This document shows positions 33,328 to 42,227 of a DNA stretch of 64,000 nucleotides, one piece after another. Within the stretch, counting starts at the first letter, position 1; each line of letters begins with the position of its first letter. The translations under genes were made by a program, and so were the position numbers. Source of the DNA: VXPQ01 sp965117025 (GTDB lineage Bacteria; Bacteroidota; Rhodothermia; Rhodothermales; VXPQ01). The stretch covers positions 2,666,001-2,730,000 of the forward strand of contig OZ220746.1 of NCBI GenBank assembly GCA_965117025.1, written 5' to 3'. The notes below the pieces were generated by a model. That model was not told the DNA's origin. It saw only the letters and a program-made list of their open reading frames with translations, and did not search any database.

Positions 33328-35301
33328 ATGAGCGATCAGGTAACTGCCGCATATTCCGGACAGGCTGATTTGTATCCTGCGTCCGCCGCCTTCAGACAAA
33401 GGGCATGGATACCCTCTCGCGAGGCGTACGATACCCTGTACCGTCGATCTATAGCCGACCCGGAAGGGTTTTGGGGAGAGCAGGCTGCGCGCATCGACTG
33501 GTTTCGCCCCTTCCACACCGTCAGGAATGTTTCCTGGGCAAGCAGCGATCTGTACATTCGCTGGTATGAGGGGGGGACCCTGAATGCATGCTACAATTGC
33601 GTGGACCGGCATCTTGCCGAGCATGGGGATCGTACGGCGTTTATCTTCGAACCGGACGATCCGGACGAAGCTCCGCGCCACATTTCCTGGCGTGAACTGC
33701 ACCGTGAGGTGTGTGTGTTCGCCAATGTGCTCAAGCGCGCCGGGGTGCAGAAAGGGGATCGCGTGACGATCTATTTACCCATGATTCCGGAAGCCGCCTA
33801 CGCGATGTTGGCATGCGCCCGGATCGGTGCGGTACACTCTGTGGTGTTTGCAGGTTTTTCCCCGGACTCTCTCGCAGACCGCATCCTTGATTGCGATTCG
33901 ACGGTGCTCGTTACCGCCGACGAAGGGGTGCGCGGCGGCAGGAAAGTGCCGCTCAAGCAGAATGCCGACAAGGCGCTTGAACGCTGTCCGGATGTAGAGG
34001 CAGTTGTGGTCGTCCGGCGTACCGGCTCGGGGGCTGCGCTCGTGGAAGGACGCGATCACTGGTATCACGAGGCACGCGAGCATGTGAATGCCGATTGCGA
34101 TCCGGAGGAAATGGATGCGGAGGCCCCTCTTTTCATTTTGTATACGTCGGGTTCTACCGGCAAGCCGAAAGGCGTGCTGCATACAACCGGCGGGTATCTG
34201 GTGTATGCCTCGCTTACACACCAGTACGTGTTCGATTGTCACGAGGATGACATTTTCTGGTGCACCGCCGACGTGGGATGGATTACTGGACATTCTTATA
34301 TGGTATACGGCCCTCTCCTGAACGGCATTCCCCAGGTTTTTTTCGAGGGTACGCCGACCTGGCCCAATCCGTCGCGGCTCTGGGAAGTGGTAGATCGGCA
34401 TCGCGTCACCATTTTCTACACGGCTCCGACCGCCATCCGTGCGCTGATGCGCGAAGGAGATGCATACGTTACGCGTACGGATCGGAGTTCACTTCGGGTG
34501 CTGGGCACCGTAGGCGAACCTATTAATCCGGAAGCATGGAAATGGTACTATGATACGGTGGGGCAGGGGCGTTGTCCGGTGGTCGACACCTGGTGGCAAA
34601 CCGAGACCGGCGGCATCATGATTGCGCCGTTGCCTGCGGCCATTGGCCAGAAACCCGGTTCGGCAACCCTTCCTTTTTTTGGCATCCGCCCCGAATTATT
34701 GAATCCGGATGGGGTCGTGCAGGAAGGCCCGGGCGAAGGGTTGCTGGCTATCGGGGATTCGTGGCCGGGTCAGATGCGCACGGTCTACAAGAATCATGAC
34801 CGGTTTGTCCAGACATATTTCAGCCGGTTCGAGGGCAAGTATTTCACCGGAGATGGGTGTCGCCGCGACGAGGACGGATATTACTGGATCACGGGTCGTG
34901 TGGACGATGTCCTCAATGTGTCGGGGCACCGGATGGGTACTGCGGAGATCGAGAGTGCGCTTGTGTCCCACGGCCAGGTGGCGGAAGCTGCCGTGGTCGG
35001 GTTCCCCCATGATATCAAGGGACAAGGTATCTACGGGTTCGTGACGCTCGTGGCGGGGGTTGATTCGAGCGAGGAGTTGCGCGCCGAACTTGTGCAGCAT
35101 GTGCGTGAGGAAATCGGCCCCATTGCCAAGCCCGACTGCATCCAGTTTGCGCCTGCGTTGCCGAAAACGCGCTCCGGCAAGATTATGCGCCGAATTCTTC
35201 GTAAAATAGCAGCCAACGAATATCAGAACCTCGGCGATACGTCTACTCTTGCTGACCCGGGCGTGGTCGAGGAGCTGGTTGCAAGCAGCCAAACCCGGTA
35301 A
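33328..35301 (+). CDS. acs: Acetyl-CoA synthetase
   Basis: 657 residues from the ATG at 33328; a TTG at 33301 is in frame but unnecessary. AMP-binding motifs are ILYTSGSTGKPKGVLHTTGGY, VDTWWQTETGGIMIAPLP, and GRVDDVLNVSGHRMGTAEIE. The C-terminal RSGKIMRRILRKIA contains the lysine that is acetylated to inactivate Acs in many bacteria. It makes acetyl-CoA from acetate, ATP and CoA. The nearby sodium:solute symporter pair (37130-39064) could import acetate, and PEP carboxykinase supports gluconeogenic growth. The preceding 170 bp contain a family-1 repeat, so the promoter may lie in or near it. Confidence 0.96.
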   Translation: MSDQVTAAYSGQADLYPASAAFRQRAWIPSREAYDTLYRRSIADPEGFWGEQAARIDWFRPFHTVRNVSWASSDLYIRWYEGGTLNACYNCVDRHLAEHGDRTAFIFEPDDPDEAPRHISWRELHREVCVFANVLKRAGVQKGDRVTIYLPMIPEAAYAMLACARIGAVHSVVFAGFSPDSLADRILDCDSTVLVTADEGVRGGRKVPLKQNADKALERCPDVEAVVVVRRTGSGAALVEGRDHWYHEAREHVNADCDPEEMDAEAPLFILYTSGSTGKPKGVLHTTGGYLVYASLTHQYVFDCHEDDIFWCTADVGWITGHSYMVYGPLLNGIPQVFFEGTPTWPNPSRLWEVVDRHRVTIFYTAPTAIRALMREGDAYVTRTDRSSLRVLGTVGEPINPEAWKWYYDTVGQGRCPVVDTWWQTETGGIMIAPLPAAIGQKPGSATLPFFGIRPELLNPDGVVQEGPGEGLLAIGDSWPGQMRTVYKNHDRFVQTYFSRFEGKYFTGDGCRRDEDGYYWITGRVDDVLNVSGHRMGTAEIESALVSHGQVAEAAVVGFPHDIKGQGIYGFVTLVAGVDSSEELRAELVQHVREEIGPIAKPDCIQFAPALPKTRSGKIMRRILRKIAANEYQNLGDTSTLADPGVVEELVASSQTR

Positions 35302-35305
35302 TCCT

Positions 35306-36178
35306 ATGAAGCGAAGAACATTTCTGAGAACAGGCGCTGCAGCGGCCGCCGGATCCGCCCTGGCGGCGCCAGCGGTCCTCGAAGCCTCGGACGGCTTTTC
35401 CCGCCCTTCATCCCGCGCGCGCAATGCAGGCCTTAAGCATTCGGTATGCCGATGGTGCTATTCCGGCCTCACGCTGGAGCAATTGAGTGCCGGCGCCCGA
35501 GCTATCGGCATACACTCCGTGGAATTGCTGAACGTGGAGGAATTTTCTGTCGTCAAGGAATATGGCCTCGTGTGTGCAATGGCGAACGGGCCGACTTCCA
35601 TACCGGACGGGTTTAACCGCACGGAGTTTCACGAGCGCTTCATAGCCGGCTTCAAAGAACTTATTCCCCAGGTAGCCGCTGCCGGTTTTCCGAACATTAT
35701 CTGTTTTTCGGGCAATCGCCGGGGGATGGATGACGAAACGGGACTGGAGAACTGTGTACAGGGTGTTCAGCAAATCGTGGGCGATGCAGAGCGGCACGGC
35801 GTCACGATATGCATGGAATTGCTCAACAGCAAGGTAGACCATCCCGATTATATGTGCGACCATACGGACTGGGGCGTCGAACTGGTAAAACGAGTTGGCT
35901 CCGAACGCTTTAAGCTGTTATATGACATCTATCACATGCAGATTATGGAGGGGGATGTCATTCGCACGATCCGCGAAAATCACGAGTACATCGGGCATTA
36001 TCATACCGGGGGTAATCCGGGCCGAAATGAAATAGACGAAACCCAGGAGTTGAACTACGCTGCAATCATGCGGGCAATCCGCGAGACAGGATATACCGGC
36101 TATGTCGGCCAGGAATTCATCCCCTCGCGTACCCCGCTTGTCAGTTTGCGTGAAGCAGTTGCGCTTTGCGACGTGTAA
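35306..36178 (+). CDS. Tat-exported TIM-barrel protein (hydroxypyruvate-isomerase-like)
   Basis: 290 residues from the ATG at 35306, 4 bp after the acs stop. Tat signal MKRRTFLRTGAAAAAGSALAAPAVLEA. The AP-endonuclease-2/xylose-isomerase-like barrel shows HSVCRWCYSGLTLEQLS, GITICMELLNSK-like VTICMELLNSKVDHPDYMCD, FKLLYDIYHMQIMEGDVI, IGHYHTGGNPGRNEID and YTGYVGQEFIPSR. The motifs ELLN, DIYHMQ and HTG-x-PGR match hydroxypyruvate isomerase and related sugar epimerases, with Glu and His metal ligands. Export by Tat suggests work on sugars or keto-sugars in the periplasm, as with the Gfo/Idh/MocA proteins. Substrate unknown. Confidence 0.85.
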   Translation: MKRRTFLRTGAAAAAGSALAAPAVLEASDGFSRPSSRARNAGLKHSVCRWCYSGLTLEQLSAGARAIGIHSVELLNVEEFSVVKEYGLVCAMANGPTSIPDGFNRTEFHERFIAGFKELIPQVAAAGFPNIICFSGNRRGMDDETGLENCVQGVQQIVGDAERHGVTICMELLNSKVDHPDYMCDHTDWGVELVKRVGSERFKLLYDIYHMQIMEGDVIRTIRENHEYIGHYHTGGNPGRNEIDETQELNYAAIMRAIRETGYTGYVGQEFIPSRTPLVSLREAVALCDV

Positions 36179-36202
36179 CATTTCTCAAACCATCCACTTG
36201 CT

Positions 36203-37120
36203 ATGACTTCCCGAAGACAATTTCTGACCCGGATAGGCTCTGCGATAGCCGCGCCGGCTGTACTGCCTCTCGTCGGCTGTGGCGGACAGGAAGAAGATAC
36301 CGCTCCTGTTTCCGAGCCTGATGTCACCGCTTCCGCCGGGATCGACACGCCCATCGGTGTGCAGTTGTTCAGCGTCCGGAACGAACTCGACATGGACCTT
36401 CCTGGCACGTTACGGGCCGTTCGGGAGGCGGGGTTCGACCGGGTAGAGACCTACAACCGAGCCGACATGGCGACGGCCGATCTCCGAGCCTTACTGGACG
36501 ATTCGGGTCTTACGGTGGGAAGCATGCACGCTTCGTACGAGCGTGTCGCCGGTGATATAGGAGCGGTTGCGGAGGATGCGCATACCCTGGGATCTCCCTG
36601 GGTCGCTGTCGCATGGATCCCGCACGAGGGCGATTTTGATGTGGACGATATAGACCGTGCTATCGCTGACTTTACGGCAGCCGGCCAAGCGCTCAAGTCA
36701 GAGGGGTTACGTTTTGCATACCACTGCCATGGCTACGAATTTCGCGAGGCGGAAGGAGGTGGCACGCTTTTCGACCGCTTCATGGAAAACACCGAGCCGG
36801 GCGTAGTGGACGTGGAGATGGACGTATTCTGGGTCAAGTGGCCCGGTTTCGATCCGGTGGCGCTGATCGAAAAATATCCGGGGCGTTTTCCGCTGTATCA
36901 TATGAAAGACATGCGGGAAGGCACCGAACTGGGTGATTTGAGCGGCCACGCACCGCTCGAAACAAATGTCCCCGTGGGCATGGGAATGATCGATTTTCCA
37001 GCGATCGTCCGGGCGGCCGAAGCACATGGGGTAGAGGAATATATCATCGAGTACGAGCATACCGATGCACTGATTTCCATCCAGCAGAGTCTCGAGTATC
37101 TGCAATCGCTGGAGGTATAG
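36203..37120 (+). CDS. Tat-exported lipoprotein, sugar phosphate isomerase/epimerase family
   Basis: 305 residues. Tat signal (TSRRQFLTRIGSAIAAPAVLPL) with a lipobox LVGC, so a lipid-anchored periplasmic protein is likely. The TIM barrel shows IGVQLFSVRNELDMDLPGTLRAVREAGFDRVETY, LRFAYHCHGYEFR, and VDVEMDVFWVKWPGFDPVALI, then FPLYHMKDM. The residues E, D, H and E expected to hold the divalent metal are present. It follows the related protein by 24 bp and precedes the symporter small subunit by 9 bp. It probably isomerises or epimerises a sugar derivative in the same periplasmic pathway; the substrate is unknown. Confidence 0.85.
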   Translation: MTSRRQFLTRIGSAIAAPAVLPLVGCGGQEEDTAPVSEPDVTASAGIDTPIGVQLFSVRNELDMDLPGTLRAVREAGFDRVETYNRADMATADLRALLDDSGLTVGSMHASYERVAGDIGAVAEDAHTLGSPWVAVAWIPHEGDFDVDDIDRAIADFTAAGQALKSEGLRFAYHCHGYEFREAEGGGTLFDRFMENTEPGVVDVEMDVFWVKWPGFDPVALIEKYPGRFPLYHMKDMREGTELGDLSGHAPLETNVPVGMGMIDFPAIVRAAEAHGVEEYIIEYEHTDALISIQQSLEYLQSLEV

Positions 37121-37129
37121 AGGATCACT

Positions 37130-37420
37130 ATGCATGTCGCTAAGGCCTACTGGCGTCGACAGCTTCGGCGAACCGGTCTACTACTTGTTGTCTGGGCTGT
37201 CGCAGGCTTTGGATGCAGTATTCTCTTTGTCGAGCAACTAAACCGGATATCCTTTGGAGATATGCCGTTCGGTTTCTGGATGGCGCAGCAAGGGTCCATT
37301 TATGTATTTATCCTGTTGATTTTTCTGTACGCGCTGCTCAGCGGGCGCGCCGACCGCCAGGCAACCCTTGAGGCCGATACCGAAGAGGATGCGGCGGCGC
37401 CACCGGCAAAAGAGGGATAG
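37130..37420 (+). CDS. Sodium:solute symporter small subunit (DUF4212 family)
   Basis: 96 residues with two transmembrane segments (about 17-36 and 54-73). Family features are AKAYWRRQLRRTGLLLVVWA, GCSILFVEQLN and FGFWMAQQGSIYVFILLIF-like PFGFWMAQQGSIYVFILLI. DUF4212 proteins are encoded directly before large symporters of the VC_2705/acetate-permease type, as here (3 bp gap), and are thought to be a second subunit. The C-terminus is short, acidic and cytoplasmic. Confidence 0.88.
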   Translation: MHVAKAYWRRQLRRTGLLLVVWAVAGFGCSILFVEQLNRISFGDMPFGFWMAQQGSIYVFILLIFLYALLSGRADRQATLEADTEEDAAAPPAKEG

Positions 37421-37423
37421 GTC

Positions 37424-39064
37424 ATGAGTATTCAAGCCTGGACCTGGGTTACGGTCGGTGTTACCTTTGCGGCCTATTTGTATATCGGCTACCGGAGCCG
37501 GGTCAGATCCACCAAAGGCTTTTATGTGGCGGGGCAGGGCGTTCCCGCTATCGCCAACGGGGCTGCAACCGCCGCAGACTGGATGAGCGCGGCCTCGTTT
37601 ATTTCCATGGCCGGCCTGATCTCGTTCATGGGCTTTGACGGGGCGGTCTATTTGATGGGATGGACAGGGGGATATGTGTTGCTGGCCCTTCTTCTGGCGC
37701 CGTTCCTGCGCAAGTTCGGACAGTACACCGTGCCCGATTTCGTCGGCGTGCGATACTATTCGCAAGCAGCGCGTGTGGTCGCGGCCATCGCTGCCATTTT
37801 CGTTTCCTTCACGTATGTCGCCGGGCAGATGGCAGGCGTCGGCGTGGCGTTTGGGCGTTTTCTGGAGATCCCGTTCGAACTGGGCGTTGCCATCGGCATG
37901 GTTGTCGTGGCGTTTTTTGCGGTCCTTGGCGGCATGAAAGGAATCACGTATACGCAAGTAGCGCAGTACTGCGTGCTCATCTTTGCCTATACGGTTCCTG
38001 CTATTGCCATTGCGCTGCTGCTTACGGGAAATCCGGTGCCCCAGCTTGCCATGGAAGAGATTCTTCCCAAGTTGAACGCCATTCAGCATGATCTGGGACT
38101 GTCGAGTTATTCGAATCCGTTCACTGGTCTTTCCAAGCTGAATGTGTTCGCCATTACGCTCTGTCTGATGGCCGGGACGGCAGGGCTTCCACACGTCATT
38201 GTCCGGTTCTATACGGTCAAGAATGTGAAGGCAGCGCGCTGGTCGGCATTCTGGGCCCTGCTTTTTATCGGGATTCTCTACACCACGGCTCCTGCAGTGG
38301 CCATGTTCGCCAAATACCACATTTTGCAGCAGTTTGCGGAACTGGGGCCGGCCATCGCCGAGCAGAGTTGGATGCAGAATTGGGCGGCTACCGGCTTGGT
38401 GACGATTCCTGAAGGGGGGATACAAACGGCAGACCAACTCCTTGAAGCGATCAATCGTGACATCATTGTTCTTGCAACGCCGGAAATCGCAAGGTTGCCG
38501 GCAATTGTCGTTGCCCTTGTGGCGGCAGGAGGACTTGCGGCGGCGCTATCCACGGCATCCGGTCTGTTACTTGTTATTTCCTCGGCGCTGGCGCACGACA
38601 TTTACGGGTCAGTCATAAACCCCCGGGCCTCGGAAAAACGCCGCCTTTTTGTAGGCCGGCTCATGATCTTTCTCGCGGTTATTGTAGCAGGGGTTTTTGG
38701 AGTGTATCCCCTGGGGTTCGTGGCCGAGGTAGTGGCCTTCGCCTTTGGGTTGGCCGCCGCCTCGTTTTTTCCGGTAATCGTACTGGGTATTTTCTGGAAG
38801 CGCGCAAACAAGCAGGGCGCCATCGCCGGTATGAGTATCGGCCTGGTCTTTACTTTCGTGATGATTGCACTCATGCGGGCGCAAAACGTGATTCCAGGGA
38901 TGGACGAACCGGTACTTGAGCACTTCCTTGGTATCGGTGCACAGGGTGTCGGCGTGATTGGCATGCTGCTCAATTTCGCCGTTACGATAGGAGTCTCTCT
39001 ATGTACCCCCGATTCCCCGATTTCCGTCCGGGACCTGGTCGAACGCGTTCGGTATCCGAACTAG
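37424..39064 (+). CDS. Sodium:solute symporter, VC_2705/ActP-like subfamily
   Basis: 546 residues with about 13 membrane segments. Family motifs are RSTKGFYVAGQGVPAIANGAATAADWMSAASFIS and GGYVLLALLLAPFLRKFGQYTVPDFVG, MKGITYTQVAQYCVLIFAY, GTAGLPHVIVRFYTVKNVKAARWS and GGLAAALSTASGLLLVISSA. The sub-family pairs with DUF4212 and includes acetate and related monocarboxylate transporters; with acs 2 kb upstream, acetate is the likely substrate. Its TAG stop is the first bases of a family-2 repeat (39063), so the last codons may have been set by that insertion. Confidence 0.88.
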   Translation: MSIQAWTWVTVGVTFAAYLYIGYRSRVRSTKGFYVAGQGVPAIANGAATAADWMSAASFISMAGLISFMGFDGAVYLMGWTGGYVLLALLLAPFLRKFGQYTVPDFVGVRYYSQAARVVAAIAAIFVSFTYVAGQMAGVGVAFGRFLEIPFELGVAIGMVVVAFFAVLGGMKGITYTQVAQYCVLIFAYTVPAIAIALLLTGNPVPQLAMEEILPKLNAIQHDLGLSSYSNPFTGLSKLNVFAITLCLMAGTAGLPHVIVRFYTVKNVKAARWSAFWALLFIGILYTTAPAVAMFAKYHILQQFAELGPAIAEQSWMQNWAATGLVTIPEGGIQTADQLLEAINRDIIVLATPEIARLPAIVVALVAAGGLAAALSTASGLLLVISSALAHDIYGSVINPRASEKRRLFVGRLMIFLAVIVAGVFGVYPLGFVAEVVAFAFGLAAASFFPVIVLGIFWKRANKQGAIAGMSIGLVFTFVMIALMRAQNVIPGMDEPVLEHFLGIGAQGVGVIGMLLNFAVTIGVSLCTPDSPISVRDLVERVRYPN

Positions 39065-39127
39065 GGCCTGTTACCACTATGCAGCGGTGCGCTGCGGGGC
39101 CTGTTTTTCTGTCAGGCCAGGCGCCGG
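39063..39127 (+). mobile_element. Dispersed repeat family 2, copy B
   Basis: Begins AGGGCCTGTTA at the TAG stop of the symporter gene and continues through a GCAGCG-GTG-CGCTGC hairpin, then GGCCTG-TTTTTCTGT-CAGGCC to AGGCGCCG. About 58 of 65 positions match 56171-56235. Hairpins and terminal motif suggest a miniature element without coding capacity. Confidence 0.65.
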
Positions 39128-39136
39128 CTCCTTTTT

Positions 39137-39268
39137 CAGAGGCTGCGAGAAGCACGCTGGCTGCGTCATTCTCATTATGCGGGGCCGCCACATACACTGC
39201 TTCGTTATTCCTTGCCAACGCACCCCTCTCAACCTCTGAACTTCGCGGACTTGATCAGAGTATCCTTA
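39137..39268 (+). mobile_element. Dispersed repeat family 1, copy B
   Basis: Directly follows the family-2 copy. It starts AGAGGCTGCGAGAAGCACG and ends GATCAGAGTATCCTTA. It aligns over its length with the reverse complement of 42228-42360. The right end overlaps the 3' end of the sugar-kinase gene on the minus strand and provides its stop codon (39255-39257). Confidence 0.65.
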
Positions 39269-40187
39269 GGTCATTTGCCATACGCCATGCGCCGATGACG
39301 GGGCGGTTCAGTGGTTGCATGCATTCCCATCCGGTCAGACGATCGAGCAGTGCGTTAGAGAGGCGCTTGTGGTAGAAAGGGTTATTGGCCAGTCCACCCA
39401 GCAGGGTTATCCGGGGCCGTATGGCTGAACATCGATTGACGAGCCAGCATACTTGCTCGGTAAGCAGGTCAATGTGTTTCCGGACGATCGCTTCGGCTAC
39501 AGCGTCGCCGTCGCAGGCTCCCTGTATCACGATACGGGCGAATTGTTGCAGGGGTGTTTTTTTCTTATACACCACCTCGAAGAGATCTTCCTCGCTCGTT
39601 ACATCTCCGGATGTCGCGAGAAGGTTGCTTAGCGCCGTGTCCGGTCCACCGTCGAATGCATGTGCAACGGCACGCAGGCCGTCGGCTCCGAGCGCATATC
39701 CACTTCCCTCGTCGCCTATAAGGTAGCCCCATCCCCCGGCCCGCAAGAATTCGCCCGAGTTTGTGCGCGCCAGGCATACGGTGCCTGTACCGGAAATAAC
39801 CATAACCCCACTCTCGCCTTCGAAGGCGGCTTCCAGGGCGATAAGGCTGTCGTGCGTAACCTGTACCGGAATGTCTTCCGCCAAAGCCGGGATACGATCT
39901 CTTAGCCGGGTCCGAATGCCTTCATAGAGAAGGTGCTGATCTTGCGGGCGCCCTGCTCCGGCTACACCGGCACATATAGAGGCAATGGATTCCCCTTGAA
40001 GACGTTCGACAGCTTGCTCTATCAGACCTGCAATTACCTCTGCTGAGTTTTTAAACCCCACACGAGCGGGGTTTCCGCAGGGGCCAAACAGGTTGAGGAG
40101 TTCTTCTCCCTGCATTTTTGCGGCCACTAATTCCGTTTTGGATCCGCCGGCGTCTATACCTACATATATGCGTGCGTTGGGCAGCAT
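39255..40187 (-). CDS. BadF/BadG-type ATPase family sugar kinase (N-acetylglucosamine kinase-like)
   Basis: 310 residues from the ATG at 40187 (frame open to 40274 without homology). The ATP-binding phosphate-1 motif is YVGIDAGGSKTELVAAKM. GVAGAGRPQDQHLL, ALEAAFEGESGVMVISGTGTVCLA, GWGYLIGDEGSGYALG and LLGGLANNPFYHKRL fit eukaryotic-type N-acetylglucosamine kinases of the ASKHA fold. Its last residues (LRIL) and TGA stop lie in the end of a family-1 repeat, so the C-terminus has been reset by that element; core motifs are complete. The start lies 4 bp after the acylase-like gene's stop, so they are probably co-transcribed. It could act in amino-sugar or muropeptide recycling. Confidence 0.85.
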   Translation of the reverse strand: MLPNARIYVGIDAGGSKTELVAAKMQGEELLNLFGPCGNPARVGFKNSAEVIAGLIEQAVERLQGESIASICAGVAGAGRPQDQHLLYEGIRTRLRDRIPALAEDIPVQVTHDSLIALEAAFEGESGVMVISGTGTVCLARTNSGEFLRAGGWGYLIGDEGSGYALGADGLRAVAHAFDGGPDTALSNLLATSGDVTSEEDLFEVVYKKKTPLQQFARIVIQGACDGDAVAEAIVRKHIDLLTEQVCWLVNRCSAIRPRITLLGGLANNPFYHKRLSNALLDRLTGWECMQPLNRPVIGAWRMANDLRIL

Positions 40188-40191
40188 GCCA

Positions 40192-42225
40192 TTATTCGGG
40201 AAGAAGTGTGGTGGCGTATCGTATCGGTTCCGCGTGCAGCATATCTGCGTACAGTACAGCGGGCTTGGATTCACTCTCCGAAACGAGATATTTTCCGAAA
40301 GGGCGGTTTACCGGGAATCTGCGGGCCCGATAGCGAAAAGCGTTCCATGCGGAGGTGGAAATCCATGCCTCCCACCGGGCTGGAGCGGGTGGTTCCCTGT
40401 CGGATAGCGATGTACCGTACTGTAACGTGGTTACATGGCCGGATCCGGGAATGACAATCGGTGTGTATCGGGTTGCAGCAGCGTTGCTCTTCTTTTCAAC
40501 AGATACATTGCCCGCAGACCATACAGGAAAATAATATCGATGCGGCTGTGCTTTTTCCCATCGCCACCCTTCCAGTCCCATCCCGAATTGTGTGGCGAGA
40601 TGTGTTACCGTTCGCTCCATGATACGGTATTCCATTCCATGCGCTTGCGGATCGTACCGTCCGAGGGCAGTGCTATCCGGCCATATGCCTGGCCACGTTC
40701 CCGTACTGTCGAAATACAGGCTGGCCCATGTGTCCATGATCGTCGCAGGGATACTGGCCTCATCGAACGAGTATTCCCAATTTCGCAGGTAGGTCAGTGC
40801 GTCTGCAACAAGAGCAGGGTGTTTATCTGCCCCGTCAGCCGAGATGATATCGATCAGCCGAGGCGTAATGTTTGCCGCCCATGTGCTTCGGACATCTCGC
40901 ACTCCTGCCAGGTTTTCCCTGAGGCCCGGTTCGCTTGATGCAAGTTGCGCAAGGCGTTTTGCCGCCATGGCGGACCATGGGTTATTACTTATGGCCGTTA
41001 TTCCGGCATCCCGAGTAACGAATAAGGGGGTTCCTGTGATGTAGACCGAGTCGTTTCCGGACATCACGAGCCCATCCCCGTTCTGTAGTGCAAACGGCGC
41101 ATCCGAACCGGACAATAACCCGAACCAGGCTGCAGCGTCGCTCACGGGCTCCCAGCCCGACCACGTTAAAAACAGACCGGTTGTCGTGCTATCCCGGGTT
41201 TCGTACATATCCCGGGAAAAATTCGCCGCTGGAAGGAGGGAATCCGACACAAGAAAAAAGCCGTCCCGGTCTCGTCGGAAGCGCATAACCACTTCCTGGC
41301 CTTCGGCGATCTTCCATTTCTCATATTCGTATGTGGGCGCCGGGACGCCATCTGCGGACGGATGCAAGGATACAGTACTTGCCGGCAATACCGCCCACGA
41401 CCGGGCGCTTGTTCGACCAGCGGGCATGAAGGGTGTGCCGATCCATGTAGCCCCCATGGTGGTTTCTTCCGGATACGTCATCTTTACTTCCTGAAACAGG
41501 GGTAACGCAGATGCTCCGTATACATGCCGCTGCGCCAGATGCGTTCCAAGGCTGTCGGTTATCGTCCAGGCCATACTGCGGTCGAATCCGTGCAGGTGTA
41601 ACCACTCTTTCAGCAGGTGATTTTCTTCGTGAAGCGTACGTAATGTTGCCGGAGCATTCCGCAGTGAGTCGGAATCCGGCAACTCTGCAGCAAGCCATGC
41701 AAGGAGGCGTTCGATTGCAAGGGGAAACCAGGGTTCCCACAACTCCGGCACAGTGCGAAGCAGGAGGAATTCGTGCAATTGCTCCGGACGGCGCTGGCCG
41801 AGTACGGCATTAACTCCTTGTACATAGGCGTCAAGGATGTCCCGGTCTTCGCGGGATAGTGCTGCGTACGCTGCTTTACTCATCGAGGCAAACCGGAGGC
41901 GTTTAGTCAATCCATCGAGTGTAAGCAGCTCTTCGCCAAGCCATGCCGACAGGTTACCCCGGGCGGTCCGTTGCCACAGATCCATCGTCCAGGCGTGTTC
42001 CTGTGCATGTAGATACCCAAGTCCTGCGTAAGCGTCACGGGCCGACTGCGCATGTACGGCCGCTGATCCGTCTTCATAAACGACGATCCGGGTTGCTTCT
42101 CCTAATCCCGGTACATATGCTCGCGCCGGGGGGGTAGGCGGCCTGTACGACAAATACAGTACGACACCACCGCCGATGACGAGGCATAAGGCAACTGTCG
42201 CCGGGATGGCGATCAATTTTCTCAT
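40192..42225 (-). CDS. Divergent penicillin-acylase-family (Ntn-hydrolase-like) protein
   Basis: 677 residues from the ATG at 42225; the frame extends into a repeat element up to 42342, which is not believed to be coding. One N-terminal membrane segment (IAIPATVALCLVIGGGVVLY) is followed by the family's alpha-chain pattern DAYAGLGYLHAQEHAWTMDLWQRTARGNLSAWLGEELLTLD. At the expected autoprocessing site the usual GSN-x-W reads RSMAW (S217 to W220), so the nucleophile serine is kept but the Asn is lost. GATWIGTPFMPAGRT follows as in beta-chains. Family members cleave amide bonds of penicillins, acyl-homoserine lactones or peptides. Whether this one is active is uncertain. Confidence 0.72.
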   Translation of the reverse strand: MRKLIAIPATVALCLVIGGGVVLYLSYRPPTPPARAYVPGLGEATRIVVYEDGSAAVHAQSARDAYAGLGYLHAQEHAWTMDLWQRTARGNLSAWLGEELLTLDGLTKRLRFASMSKAAYAALSREDRDILDAYVQGVNAVLGQRRPEQLHEFLLLRTVPELWEPWFPLAIERLLAWLAAELPDSDSLRNAPATLRTLHEENHLLKEWLHLHGFDRSMAWTITDSLGTHLAQRHVYGASALPLFQEVKMTYPEETTMGATWIGTPFMPAGRTSARSWAVLPASTVSLHPSADGVPAPTYEYEKWKIAEGQEVVMRFRRDRDGFFLVSDSLLPAANFSRDMYETRDSTTTGLFLTWSGWEPVSDAAAWFGLLSGSDAPFALQNGDGLVMSGNDSVYITGTPLFVTRDAGITAISNNPWSAMAAKRLAQLASSEPGLRENLAGVRDVRSTWAANITPRLIDIISADGADKHPALVADALTYLRNWEYSFDEASIPATIMDTWASLYFDSTGTWPGIWPDSTALGRYDPQAHGMEYRIMERTVTHLATQFGMGLEGWRWEKAQPHRYYFPVWSAGNVSVEKKSNAAATRYTPIVIPGSGHVTTLQYGTSLSDREPPAPARWEAWISTSAWNAFRYRARRFPVNRPFGKYLVSESESKPAVLYADMLHAEPIRYATTLLPE

Positions 42226-42227
42226 GT

